Shown piece after piece: positions 1-8,209 of a DNA stretch of 64,000 nucleotides (positions within the stretch are counted from its first letter, which is position 1; each line of letters opens with the position of its first letter). The stretch is from positions 62,001 through 126,000 of the forward strand of contig JARUXA010000002.1 of the NCBI GenBank assembly GCA_030433805.1, in the 5' to 3' direction. Source of the DNA: Sphingomonas sp. PsM26 (GTDB lineage Bacteria > Pseudomonadota > Alphaproteobacteria > Sphingomonadales > Sphingomonadaceae). The translations under genes were made by a program, and so were the position numbers. Under the pieces are notes generated by a model. It did no database searches, was not told the DNA's origin, and was given only the letters and a program-made list of their open reading frames with translations.

Positions 1-2070
1 ATAGGCGAACGGCAGTTCCTTCAGCAGCGGAACGTTAACCTCGGCGAACCCTTCCTTGACGATCTGGTTGGGCGGACGGAAATCCGGGATCGTGTTGAGG
101 AAGGTGCAGCCCGCTGCCGGGCAGGCAACGCCGGACGTTCCCGCAGTAAACGCATCATATGCTGCGAACGCGGTTTCCTTGCGATACTCGCCACCCAACA
201 CGAAGGCGATCGGACCGCCGGGCAACGAGAAGAGCTGCGACAGGTCGCCTGCGACATAGCCGGTCACGTCGTACAGATTGGCGCGCTGGACGCGGCTGGA
301 GGTGTAGCCGAAGTAATCGATCGCTGCGCGGCTTGGCTGGCCCTCGCCGAACAGGTTGACCGGAACGCAGGCGGCATCGTCGTTGGCGGTGCTGGCATCG
401 GCGTTGATGCCGCACACGATCTGCCCGGAGGCGTTGCGCACCGCGTTGATCGAATTGGCGTACTTCTGGCGGTTCAGATTGCCCGCAGTGCGGTAGAAGG
501 TAGAGAGATTGCCGTAGTTGAACGAGACGTCATACTTCCAGTCTTCGTTGAACGTGCCGCGAACACCGACGATCGCGCGAGTCTGCTCGCGCAGATGATC
601 CTCGCCGCGACCACCGAAATCGGTGTTGAAGCGCTGCGCAGTAAAAGTCGTCGTGCCGGGGGCGAGCGTCGACACCAGTTGCGCGCGGGCTTGCGGGGTC
701 AGGAACGGGTTGTTGATGCTGAATGTGTTGTTGAAGAAGGTCGGCTGGCCTTCCTGATTGGCGTTCGCGCGGAAATATTGCGCTTCGAAATATGGGTCGA
801 ACGCGGGCGTGACCTGGAAGTGACCCGAGATGTACGCCGACCGCCGCACGAGCCCCGGAATGATGAAGCCGTTCTCAAGCAAGGTCGATCCGCGCCCACC
901 CTGGCAGTTGCTCGATCCGTAGGGGCGGAAGTCGGTGATGCAATTGTTCGGCGTCAGGCTGCCGTCCGGGTTGAAGGCATAAGCGGTGCCGAACTGCGCG
1001 AGCGGATTGGCGGAGGCTGGGTTGGGAAGGCCCGAGCACGCGGCGGCTCGGCGCGCGGTGAAGGCGGTCGCGGACTCCCCGGTGGCTGCCACGTTCGGGC
1101 AGGTTGCGACGAACATGCCACCTCCCGAAATGTTGCCGTTCCGGATGCCGCGGATGAACACGCTGTCGGGAATGCCGTCCCCGGTCGAGGGTTCGGCCGG
1201 GCGAAGCGCGCCTGCCGACGGGTTGAGGTTCGCGCCGGTGTTCTGGACGAGCTGGAACTGATTGCGACCGCTGAAGGCGCCCGTGGTTTCGTCGCGATCA
1301 CTGTTCAGCAGGGTGCCCGCATTGGCATATTCGAGCGAGATCGTCAGGTTCGCGCGCCCTTCGGCGAAATTATGCCCGGCGGTGATCGCACCGATATAGG
1401 ACGGGCGGTCGCCGCGCGACGAGATGCCCGACTGGCCGCGGACCTTGATGCCTTCGAAATCGTGCTTGAGGACGAAGTTGGCGACGCCGGCAACCGCGTC
1501 CGAACCGTAGATCGCCGAATTGCCGCCCGTCACGATGTCGAGTCGTTCGAGCAGGTCATTCGGCACGATGTTGACGTCGGGCCGGTTGATCCCCGGCGTT
1601 GCAGTCACGATGCGCCGACCGTCGAGCAGCACGAGCGTCCGCGCGGTGCCGAGCCCGCGCAGATCGAGCGCGCTGATGCCTGCGCGACCGATCGCGTTCT
1701 GCGAGTTGGCTTGGTTCACCGAAGAGCGCAGCTGCGGCAGCTGGTTGACCAGATCGCCGATCGCGACGCCGCCGCGGTTGAGCAGTTCGGACGCGGTCAC
1801 CGACGTGATCGGGACCGAAGAGGACAGGTTGGGGCGGTTGAGGCGCGTGCCCGTCACCACGATCTCGGGTGCGCCTTCTTCGGACGCGGTGGGGTCGGTC
1901 TGCGCGTCCGCAAAGGTCGGATTGTCGCCTACCGTCTGTGCTGCTGCAACGGCCGCCGTGTCCGTCGTCTGGTCCGTCACCGATTTCGCAAATGCTGCCG
2001 GGGCAGCGATGGTGCCCAAAGCAAAGCTCGTCGCCAGCGCTGTAGCGCTCAGCAAGGTTTGTAATCTCAC
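1..2070 (-). CDS. TonB-dependent outer-membrane receptor (C-terminus beyond window)
   Basis: Outer-membrane receptor that would import a scarce nutrient using TonB/ExbBD energy; 690 codons are in the window and the beta-barrel end is missing. The start is a GTG at 2070 with a GGAGAG Shine-Dalgarno six bases upstream. A signal peptide (about 27 residues ending near AAPAAFA) is followed by a TonB-box-like EIVVTGTRL and then a plug domain with VPITSV, a LDLRGLGTARTLVLLDGRR stretch and GGNSAIYGSDAVAGV. These are typical of the large receptors of sphingomonads. Several Cys pairs lie in extracellular-loop-like regions. The substrate cannot be told from sequence. It has no partner gene in the window; the convergent-looking left side is outside view. 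Confidence 0.93.
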   Translation of the reverse strand, partial: MRLQTLLSATALATSFALGTIAAPAAFAKSVTDQTTDTAAVAAAQTVGDNPTFADAQTDPTASEEGAPEIVVTGTRLNRPNLSSSVPITSVTASELLNRGGVAIGDLVNQLPQLRSSVNQANSQNAIGRAGISALDLRGLGTARTLVLLDGRRIVTATPGINRPDVNIVPNDLLERLDIVTGGNSAIYGSDAVAGVANFVLKHDFEGIKVRGQSGISSRGDRPSYIGAITAGHNFAEGRANLTISLEYANAGTLLNSDRDETTGAFSGRNQFQLVQNTGANLNPSAGALRPAEPSTGDGIPDSVFIRGIRNGNISGGGMFVATCPNVAATGESATAFTARRAAACSGLPNPASANPLAQFGTAYAFNPDGSLTPNNCITDFRPYGSSNCQGGRGSTLLENGFIIPGLVRRSAYISGHFQVTPAFDPYFEAQYFRANANQEGQPTFFNNTFSINNPFLTPQARAQLVSTLAPGTTTFTAQRFNTDFGGRGEDHLREQTRAIVGVRGTFNEDWKYDVSFNYGNLSTFYRTAGNLNRQKYANSINAVRNASGQIVCGINADASTANDDAACVPVNLFGEGQPSRAAIDYFGYTSSRVQRANLYDVTGYVAGDLSQLFSLPGGPIAFVLGGEYRKETAFAAYDAFTAGTSGVACPAAGCTFLNTIPDFRPPNQIVKEGFAEVNVPLLKELPFAY

Positions 2071-2130
2071 TAGGTACTCTCCGCGTTACAATCCTGCGTA
2101 CAAGCAGGCCGTGACGACAAAAGAGACCAG

Positions 2131-2160
2131 ACCGGAACCATCTCGCAAGAGGGTTCCGGT
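2131..2160 (-). terminator. Hairpin downstream of the thiolase gene, possible terminator
   Basis: ACCGGAACC and GGTTCCGGT form a 9-bp perfect stem with a 12-nt loop. On the minus strand it is followed a few bases later by a short CTCTTTTG tract. It lies between the thiolase stop and the start of the TonB receptor, so it could end thiolase transcription or act in the receptor leader RNA. Confidence 0.35.
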
Positions 2161-2197
2161 CGATGAACAGGGTATTAACGGACTTTTACGACCGATT

Positions 2198-2213
2198 GTG
2201 ACAATCTTGTCAC
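2198..2213. promoter_or_regulatory. 16-bp palindrome, candidate operator upstream of TonB receptor
   Basis: GTGACAA-TC-TTGTCAC is a perfect inverted repeat 128 bp before the receptor start and 12 bp beyond the thiolase stop. Half-site spacing does not fit the CRP consensus. The regulator is unknown. Confidence 0.35.
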
Positions 2214-2224
2214 GTTTGAAACGG

Positions 2225-3397
2225 TCACCGTTCGATGCAGATCGCGATGCCCATTCCGCCACCAATACAAAGTGTTGCCAGGCCCTTATGCGCATCGCGC
2301 TTGGCCATTTCGTACAACAAGGTGGTGAGTACGCGTGCGCCTGAGGCGCCGATCGGATGCCCGATGGCGATTGCGCCGCCATTGACGTTGACGCGTTCGG
2401 GATCCCAGCCCAATTCCTTGCCGACCGACAGCGCCTGCGCAGCAAATGCTTCGTTGGCTTCGATAAGATCGAGGTCGGCCATGGTCCAGCCCGCCTTTTC
2501 CAGCGCACGGCGCGTTGCCGGGACCGGGCCGATCCCCATCACTGACGGATCGACGCCCGCCGATGCCCAGCTTGCGATTCGTCCGAGGATCGGTGACCCA
2601 CGGCGCTCGGCTTCCGCGCGGCTCATGATGACCAGCGCCGCGGCACCGTCGTTAAGCCCCGAGGCATTCGCGGCGGTAACCGTGCCGTCCTTCTTGAACG
2701 CCGGGCGCACCCCCGACACGCTGTCGAGCGTCACGCCCGCGCGGATGTATTCGTCGTCCGACACGATCGTTTCGCCCTTGCGACCCTTGATGGTGACGGG
2801 GGCGATCTCGTCGCGGAAGCGGCCCGACGCGCGCGCGGCCTCGGCCAGGTTCTGCGAGCGAACCGAGAATTCATCCTGCGCGCCGCGCGTGATCTGATAT
2901 TGCTCGGCCAGGTTCTCGGCGGTGATCCCCATGTGATAGCCGTTGAAGACGTCGGTCAGGCCGTCCTTGACCATCGTGTCGACCAGACTGAGGTCGCCCA
3001 TCTTCTGCCCGCCACGGATCGACTGCGCATGCGCGCTCATCGACATGGATTCCTGTCCGCCCGCGACGATGATCGTTGCGTCACCACAAGCGATCGACTG
3101 TGCCGCCAGCGCAACCGTGCGAAGCCCCGAACCGCACACCTGATTGACGCCCCAGGCCGGAACCTCCTTGGGAATGCCCGCCGCCATCGACGCTTGCCGC
3201 GCCGGGTTCTGCCCCTGCGCCGCGGTCAGCACCTGGCCGAGGATCACTTCCGAAACCTCTTCGCCCGCTACGCCTGCCTGCGCGAGCGCAGCCTCGATTG
3301 CGACGCGACCAAGCTCATGCGCAGGGGTGCCGGCAAAGGCGCCCAGAAAGCTGCCCACGGGGGTACGCTTGGCGGCGGTGATGACGATGTCCTGCAT
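2225..3397 (-). CDS. phaA: Acetyl-CoA C-acetyltransferase (thiolase, PhaA-type)
   Basis: Condenses two acetyl-CoA to acetoacetyl-CoA, the first step of polyhydroxybutyrate synthesis, and can also run degradatively. The 390-residue length is normal for the family. The nucleophile is Cys88 in NQVCGSGLRT, His347 lies in GHPIGASG and Cys377 in CIGGGMG, so the full catalytic set is present. The ATG at 3397 was chosen because AGGAG lies six bases upstream; a TTG 18 bases further out has no such site. It is 57 bp downstream of, and co-oriented with, the PhaC-like synthase, which supports a PHB role rather than a purely catabolic AtoB role. No reductase (phaB) is in the window. Confidence 0.95.
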   Translation of the reverse strand: MQDIVITAAKRTPVGSFLGAFAGTPAHELGRVAIEAALAQAGVAGEEVSEVILGQVLTAAQGQNPARQASMAAGIPKEVPAWGVNQVCGSGLRTVALAAQSIACGDATIIVAGGQESMSMSAHAQSIRGGQKMGDLSLVDTMVKDGLTDVFNGYHMGITAENLAEQYQITRGAQDEFSVRSQNLAEAARASGRFRDEIAPVTIKGRKGETIVSDDEYIRAGVTLDSVSGVRPAFKKDGTVTAANASGLNDGAAALVIMSRAEAERRGSPILGRIASWASAGVDPSVMGIGPVPATRRALEKAGWTMADLDLIEANEAFAAQALSVGKELGWDPERVNVNGGAIAIGHPIGASGARVLTTLLYEMAKRDAHKGLATLCIGGGMGIAICIER

Positions 3398-3454
3398 GGC
3401 GGGCTCCTGGTTCAAAATGCCGCACGGAAAACGGCGAGCGACGAAAGAGGTCTT

Positions 3455-4555
3455 CTATTTAGGTCCCGGCAAAGAATTTAGCCAGTCCGACAGCGGCTCC
3501 CACAGTTGCGTTTGCGCGCCACTCCCGACGATCATTCCGACATGCCCCGCGCCAAGATCGCGTCGGTCGGCGAGGTTCGCCGCCGTCGCCGCGGGTACGA
3601 TGCGGTCGTTGCGCGACACGAAATCCACCGACGGACAATCGAGCGCGTCCGGGGTGATCGGTGTTCCCGATAGCGACCAGTCACCCGATCCCGGACGGTC
3701 TTGCGCGACGAAGTCCTCGAACAATTGCCGGCCGGCAGCGAAGGGCAGGGGGGCACCGGCATTCGCCCAATCCTCCATCGCAACGAACTGGCGGAAAGCG
3801 GGCGAAACAGGATCGGTTTGCGCGAAGGTTTCGTATTTGGCGATCGTCCGAGCAGGATCAAGCCGCCAGAAGCCACTTTGCAGAACTTCCATCGGAACCA
3901 GTCCCATGCGCTCGCACACCGGTCGCGCGGCACTCCACAACTGCGCGATGTCGGAGCGCGCGGCAGAACCCAGCCCCGCAAACCGCCACGGTGCGGCGAC
4001 CAGCGCGAGTCCGGCCACGCGTGACCGTATCGCTGCGGCAAGCGCCATCGTGCCGCCAAGGCAATAGCCAACGAGAACTGGCGGCCGGTCGAACTTCGCG
4101 ATCAGCGGGAGCAGGATTCGTTCGACATGCGCGTCGATATCCAGCGCCCTGTCGGGACTAGGGGTTCCCCAGTCGAGCAGGAACGGCCGGTGTCCCTGTG
4201 CCGCAAGCCAACGCAGCAACGAACGGTCGGGCAGCAGGTCGAGGATATGCGGCGGGTTGATCAACGACGGAACGAACAGCACGGGATGTCCGCTCGACCC
4301 GCGCGGCGCATAGTCGCGGACTTGTGCCGTACCTTTGCGAAAGCGCGCCGGTGCCGGCTTGCGCGGCGTGGCACGCGGCGCATCCTGATACGCGCGCAGG
4401 CCCGCGAGTGCTGCAGTGCGGCGCTCGGGCGATGCTGCGGTCTGCGTATGCAACATGTCGAGAAACAGCGGCAAAGGGCGTGGGGCGTATGATATTCGCT
4501 GCGGAGCCTCGTGTTGCAGCGCCGCAATAAAAGGTGGTAGGGTCTCTGAGACCAT
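3455..4555 (-). CDS. PhaC-like polyhydroxyalkanoate synthase / alpha-beta hydrolase
   Basis: Likely polymerises hydroxyacyl-CoA into PHA granules. The 366-residue alpha/beta-hydrolase fold carries the PhaC-type lipase box GYCLGG with Cys165 as nucleophile, Asp317 in RNDRIVPA and His338 in AGHVGM, a complete Cys-Asp-His triad. The stretch VPSLINPPHILDLLP followed by FLLDWG is characteristic of PHA synthases. The length matches class III PhaC rather than the roughly 590-residue class I enzymes, yet no phaE partner is visible, so substrate and polymerising activity are uncertain. It lies in an apparent operon with the thiolase and starts only 19 bp from the divergent phaR, so its promoter must overlap phaR coding DNA. 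Confidence 0.75.
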   Translation of the reverse strand: MVSETLPPFIAALQHEAPQRISYAPRPLPLFLDMLHTQTAASPERRTAALAGLRAYQDAPRATPRKPAPARFRKGTAQVRDYAPRGSSGHPVLFVPSLINPPHILDLLPDRSLLRWLAAQGHRPFLLDWGTPSPDRALDIDAHVERILLPLIAKFDRPPVLVGYCLGGTMALAAAIRSRVAGLALVAAPWRFAGLGSAARSDIAQLWSAARPVCERMGLVPMEVLQSGFWRLDPARTIAKYETFAQTDPVSPAFRQFVAMEDWANAGAPLPFAAGRQLFEDFVAQDRPGSGDWSLSGTPITPDALDCPSVDFVSRNDRIVPAATAANLADRRDLGAGHVGMIVGSGAQTQLWEPLSDWLNSLPGPK

Positions 4556-4574
4556 AAGGCGGGAGCCCTTCTCC

Positions 4575-5162
4575 ATGAAGAAGACCATTCCGGGCGACGG
4601 CCCGGTGACGATCAAGAAATACGCAAACCGCCGCCTCTATAACACCGAGACGTCGTCCTACATCACGCTGGAACACCTTGCTGCGATGACGCGCGAGGGG
4701 CGCGATTTCAAGGTTATCGATGCGAAGTCCGAAGAGGATATCACGCACAACATCCTGACCCAGATCATCATGGAAGAGGAGCAGCGCGGTCAGACGATGC
4801 TGCCGGTGCCGTTCCTGCGGCAGCTCATCTCGATGTACGGGGATTCGATGCAGGCGATGGTCCCGGGCTATCTCGAAGCGTCGATGGACAGCTTCCGCCG
4901 CAATCAGCAGCAGTTCAAATCGGCAGTCGAGGGCGCGTTTGCCAATTCGCCGTTCGCCGAACTGGCGAAGCAGAACATGGCGATGTTCGAGGCCGCGACC
5001 GCGGCGTTCAAGCCCGGTAGCGAGCCCGGAGCAGGGAACCCTGTACCGCGGCCCGGCGCACCAGCGTCCGCAGCCACACACGCATCCAAGGACGATGAGA
5101 TCGCCGCCTTGAAGGCCGAACTCGGGCGGTTGAACGACAAGGTGGAGAAGCTCGGCAGCTGA
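4575..5162 (+). CDS. phaR: Polyhydroxyalkanoate synthesis repressor PhaR
   Basis: DNA-binding regulator that senses free PHA and controls phasin and granule genes. The N-terminal domain (about residues 10-75) has TIKKYANRRLYNTETSSYI and the VIDAKSEEDITHNILTQII segment that define the PHB_acc_N family. The following helical part has MLPVPFLRQLISMYGDSMQ. The C-terminus is Ala/Pro-rich and ends in a short coiled coil (IAALKAELGRLNDKVEKL). It is 195 aa long, as usual. The start at 4575 has GGGAG nine bases upstream. It is divergently paired with phaC-like and phaA, consistent with local autoregulation. Confidence 0.93.
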   Translation: MKKTIPGDGPVTIKKYANRRLYNTETSSYITLEHLAAMTREGRDFKVIDAKSEEDITHNILTQIIMEEEQRGQTMLPVPFLRQLISMYGDSMQAMVPGYLEASMDSFRRNQQQFKSAVEGAFANSPFAELAKQNMAMFEAATAAFKPGSEPGAGNPVPRPGAPASAATHASKDDEIAALKAELGRLNDKVEKLGS

Positions 5163-5173
5163 CGGGGGAAGCA

Positions 5174-5350
5174 ATGTGGTGGGGCGGCGCGGTGATCGCG
5201 CTTGTGGGGGCGGTGCTTGCGGGCGTCGCGGACTGGCGCCGCACGCGCCGTGACGACCTGGACCGCGTCGGCTGGCTGGACTGGCGGTCCGTCCAGATGT
5301 TCGCTCTGATCGCCGCGGCGCTGTGCGTGGTGGCGGCACAGCATGGGTGA
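5174..5350 (+). CDS. Small membrane protein, 58 aa, unknown function
   Basis: A 58-residue reading frame starts with ATG 11 bp after phaR and has a GGGGGAAG Shine-Dalgarno. Two hydrophobic stretches (residues 4-19 and 42-55) flank a very basic and acidic middle (DWRRTRRDDLDR), so it should be a two-pass inner-membrane protein. Its spacing suggests co-transcription with phaR. I recognise no family. Real coding is supported by the good ribosome binding site and amphipathic layout, but it is short. Confidence 0.6.
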   Translation: MWWGGAVIALVGAVLAGVADWRRTRRDDLDRVGWLDWRSVQMFALIAAALCVVAAQHG

Positions 5351-5370
5351 TGTCGGGGGCGAGATGGCCC

Positions 5371-5856
5371 TCAGCGCTTGATGGCCAATTTGGTCCCAAG
5401 CAGCACGAGCCGCTTGCCGGTGATCCCGAACCAGTGCGGGACGCCCGCCGGTATCAGAACCACATCCCCGGGCTTGAGCGCACGGGTGGTGCCCCCCACG
5501 ATCCGCGCCCCCTCGGTAAGATCGGGTTTGACGGCGGTGGGTGCGTCCAGCGTGCCGCCGGAAATCAGCGTGCCGCTTCCCGCGATGACGGTCGCATATT
5601 CCGCCTGATCCGGGTGGACCGCGGGGCGGCCCGGCTTCTTCCAGATCTCGACCGCCGCGACCGTTTCGCCGTCGCGCAATAGCGGCTTCCACGCGAAGCC
5701 CTGATCCGGTTTCATGTCCCGCTCCATTGCCGCCACTTGCGCCGTGATGTCGGCGGCGGAGGCGAAGGCGGTCGGGTCCGCGGCATTGCCCATGATCCCC
5801 AAAGCGAGTGTCGCGAGAAGAGCCGAACGTCCGATTGCGGTGCGCTTAACAGTCAT
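5371..5856 (-). CDS. Secreted cupin-domain protein
   Basis: A 161-residue exported protein: signal peptide to about residue 33, then a single small beta-barrel cupin. Cupin motif 1 is seen as HPDQAEYATVIAGSGTLISGG, and motif 2 as LKPGDVVLIPAGVPHWF with a conserved metal-ligand-type His. Cupins of this kind bind a metal and may be dioxygenases, isomerases or sugar-binding proteins; the substrate is not deducible. The ATG at 5856 has GGGAG upstream. It is convergent with the small membrane protein gene, with 20 bp between stops. Confidence 0.82.
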   Translation of the reverse strand: MTVKRTAIGRSALLATLALGIMGNAADPTAFASAADITAQVAAMERDMKPDQGFAWKPLLRDGETVAAVEIWKKPGRPAVHPDQAEYATVIAGSGTLISGGTLDAPTAVKPDLTEGARIVGGTTRALKPGDVVLIPAGVPHWFGITGKRLVLLGTKLAIKR

Positions 5857-6026
5857 GCCGATCTCCCATGGCGGTAGCTGCACGTCGCACTGCGCGCGCT
5901 ACCTTCGCTCGGGAACATGACCGCATGGTTCGTCTCGCGCTAGCGATTTTGCATACGCATGCACGCCTGTTCGACTCGATCGATCGTCGGCAGGCTGGTA
6001 TGTCTTGGACTGGGAGGGGACGGCCA

Positions 6027-6610
6027 GTGCGAAAGCTGACAGGGGCCGCGTTCGTGTCGCTCGACGGGGTGGTACAGGCCCCGGGGGACACACCGAGGAT
6101 CCGACCGGAGGCTTCGATCTCGGGAGGGGGGTGTTCGGGGTCGGCGACGCGGTCATCGATCCCGTAATAGGCCGGCTATTCAATCCGCCTTATGCGCTGT
6201 TGCTCGGACGGCGGACGTACGACCTCTTTGCGGCCTATTGACCGTTCGTCGAGGGCGCGATGGCGGACATGGGCGCGGCGCTGACCGGAGCCGACAAGCG
6301 TGTCGTGACAGGCGGCAACCAGCCGCTCGACTGGGCCAACAGCGACCGGCTCGATGACATCGCCACGGTCCGCGCGCTCAAGGCAAGCGACGGTCCGGAT
6401 TTGCTGATCCAGGGATCATCGACGCTCTATCCCCCGCTGTTGGCGGCCGGGTTGCTCGACGGATTGGTGCTCATGACGTTCCCCTTGGTGTTGGGGACCG
6501 GGAAGCGCCTGTTCGGACACGGCACGTTGCCGACCAGCGCTCATCCCGAACCCGTCACCAGCCGACCCGAGCAAGAGCGCCAGCGTCGGATGCAGCACGG
6601 GACTTGGTGA
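6027..6610 (+). pseudogene. Dihydrofolate-reductase-family gene, broken by frameshift and stop
   Basis: Three pieces together spell a RibD/DHFR-like protein. From the GTG at 6027 comes RKLTGAAFVSLDGVVQAPG. The frame must then shift by one near 6081-6090 to continue TEDPTGGFDLGRG and LLLGRRTYDLFAAY. A TGA at 6239-6241 stands where the family has Trp (AAYWPF), and the same frame resumes with PFVEGAMADMGAAL, LLIQGSSTLYPPLL and LVLMTFPLVLGTGKRLF. The final part after GTLP also departs from the usual ending. Two independent lesions make a sequencing error less likely than real decay. Confidence 0.8.
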
Positions 6611-6697
6611 CGTCAGCTACCTGTAGCCAGGTTGCATGGGTGTGCTGATTGTGTAATACACGTGGGCGCATCAGTCTGACATCCGGGGGACTGTTTG

Positions 6698-8209
6698 ATG
6701 ACGATACAGCATGTCTGGTCGCGTGGTCTGATGGGGCTCAGTCTTCTTCTTTTGCCATTCGCGGTGGGCTGTCCGGCTTGGGCAAACCCTGCAGTTTCCT
6801 CTCCTCCGGCGCTTATCGGCGCGGAGGCTATGAGGGCAGATTTTCGTGCGCTGTATGCGCGTCTGCGGTCCGCGCAATATGCCGTTTATGCTCGAACCTC
6901 GAAAGCGGTATTGGATCGTGCGTTCGCTGCAGAGCTTGCCACGCTGAACCACCCGATGCCGCTCGTTGAAGTGCAGACACGATTTCAAAGGTTCGTCGCA
7001 AAGATAAAGGTGGCGCACACCCGGATCGCGTTCCCGACAGCCGCTTATGACCGCTATACCAAGGCCGGAAACAGAATTTTTCCACTTGAACTGCGGATCG
7101 ATGCCGGACGGGCGTTTGTGATCGCTCCGGCTGCCGACGACGCCAATGTTGCACTCGGCGATGAGATCGTGCGGCTGAACGGTACGCTAATGCCCGACGT
7201 GCTTGCCCGGTTGGGGCGGAACGTTTCCGCGGATACGCCGTATCTGGCGCATTCAATCATCGAACACCGGCTGCCAGCATATCTTTGGCTAGAATATGGG
7301 GCGCAGCCGGTTTTCGAGCTGACCGTTCGTCGTCCGGATGGCAACGTGCGCAAGGTCAAGCTTGCCGGGCGCACGGCGGCGGAGATCGCGGCCATCAGAC
7401 CCGCGCCGCGGCCAGACCCGGTCAGAGTCGCAAGGATGCTTCCAGAGGCGGTTGCCTATCTTCGTCCCGGACCGTTCTACAATATCGACCTTGGCGCCAA
7501 CCCTTGGGATACGCGCGCGTTCACAACTTATGTCGACTCGGCGTTCCGCGGCTTTCTCGCGGCTGGCGCAACCACCTTACTGATTGATTTGCGCAACAAT
7601 CCCGGTGGCGATGCATCCTTTAGCGACCCCGTGATAGCGTGGTTTGCAACGCGACCGTTCCGGTTCGTTTCGGATTTTCGCATCCGGATCAGTGACGAGA
7701 CAGTCGCCTCAAATCTTGCGCGGATGGCGGCATCAGCCAGGGACGGTGTCGCCGACTTTATTTCGCCGCGGCTTGCGGACCTGTACGCCAACGCGAAGCC
7801 TGGAAGTGTACGGTCGTTCCCAGTGCCACTGACGCCGCCACGGACCGGGGAACGATTCACCGGCAAGGTTTATGTGCTGATCGACCGTTATTCCTATTCC
7901 AACACTGTCAGTGTTGCAGCGATCGTGCAGGATTATCGCTTCGGAACCATCTTGGGGGAGGAAACCACCGACCTGGCAACGACCTATGGCGCGATGGAAA
8001 GCTTTACATTGCCGCGCACGGGGATTGTGGTGGGATATGCCAAAGCCATGCTCATTCGTCCGAGCGGCAGTCTGGTGGCGCGGGGTATCGTCCCGGATAT
8101 CCCGCTACATGCCCCGCTTGGGAAAAACGACGACGATATGCTCGACCGCGCCTTGGCCGCAATTCGTGCGGGATGTGCTGAACCGGCTTATAGACACGCC
8201 TCCAGATAG
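6698..8209 (+). CDS. Secreted S41-family peptidase
   Basis: A 503-residue exported protein. The signal peptide ends near VGCPAWA. A long N-terminal region with a PDZ-like segment (DEIVRLNGTLMPDVLARLG) precedes an S41 core containing LLIDLRNNPGGDASFSDPV and YVLIDRYSYSNTVSVAA, where Ser399 or Ser401 should be the nucleophile. The tail-specific-protease Lys expected about 25 residues later (GETTFGKG) is absent; the segment reads GEETTDLATTYG, so it is not a classic CtpA. The ATG at 6698 has GGGGGA seven bases upstream. The codon use looks more AT-rich than neighbours. Its last 22 bases overlap the convergent cpaF. Confidence 0.85.
   Translation: MTIQHVWSRGLMGLSLLLLPFAVGCPAWANPAVSSPPALIGAEAMRADFRALYARLRSAQYAVYARTSKAVLDRAFAAELATLNHPMPLVEVQTRFQRFVAKIKVAHTRIAFPTAAYDRYTKAGNRIFPLELRIDAGRAFVIAPAADDANVALGDEIVRLNGTLMPDVLARLGRNVSADTPYLAHSIIEHRLPAYLWLEYGAQPVFELTVRRPDGNVRKVKLAGRTAAEIAAIRPAPRPDPVRVARMLPEAVAYLRPGPFYNIDLGANPWDTRAFTTYVDSAFRGFLAAGATTLLIDLRNNPGGDASFSDPVIAWFATRPFRFVSDFRIRISDETVASNLARMAASARDGVADFISPRLADLYANAKPGSVRSFPVPLTPPRTGERFTGKVYVLIDRYSYSNTVSVAAIVQDYRFGTILGEETTDLATTYGAMESFTLPRTGIVVGYAKAMLIRPSGSLVARGIVPDIPLHAPLGKNDDDMLDRALAAIRAGCAEPAYRHASR

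Noticed and set aside
595-2064. Long plus-strand open frame (489 codons)
   Set aside because: It is antisense to the TonB receptor, which has a signal peptide, TonB box and plug motifs. The plus frame is Arg-rich with no domain, as expected of a shadow in GC-rich DNA.
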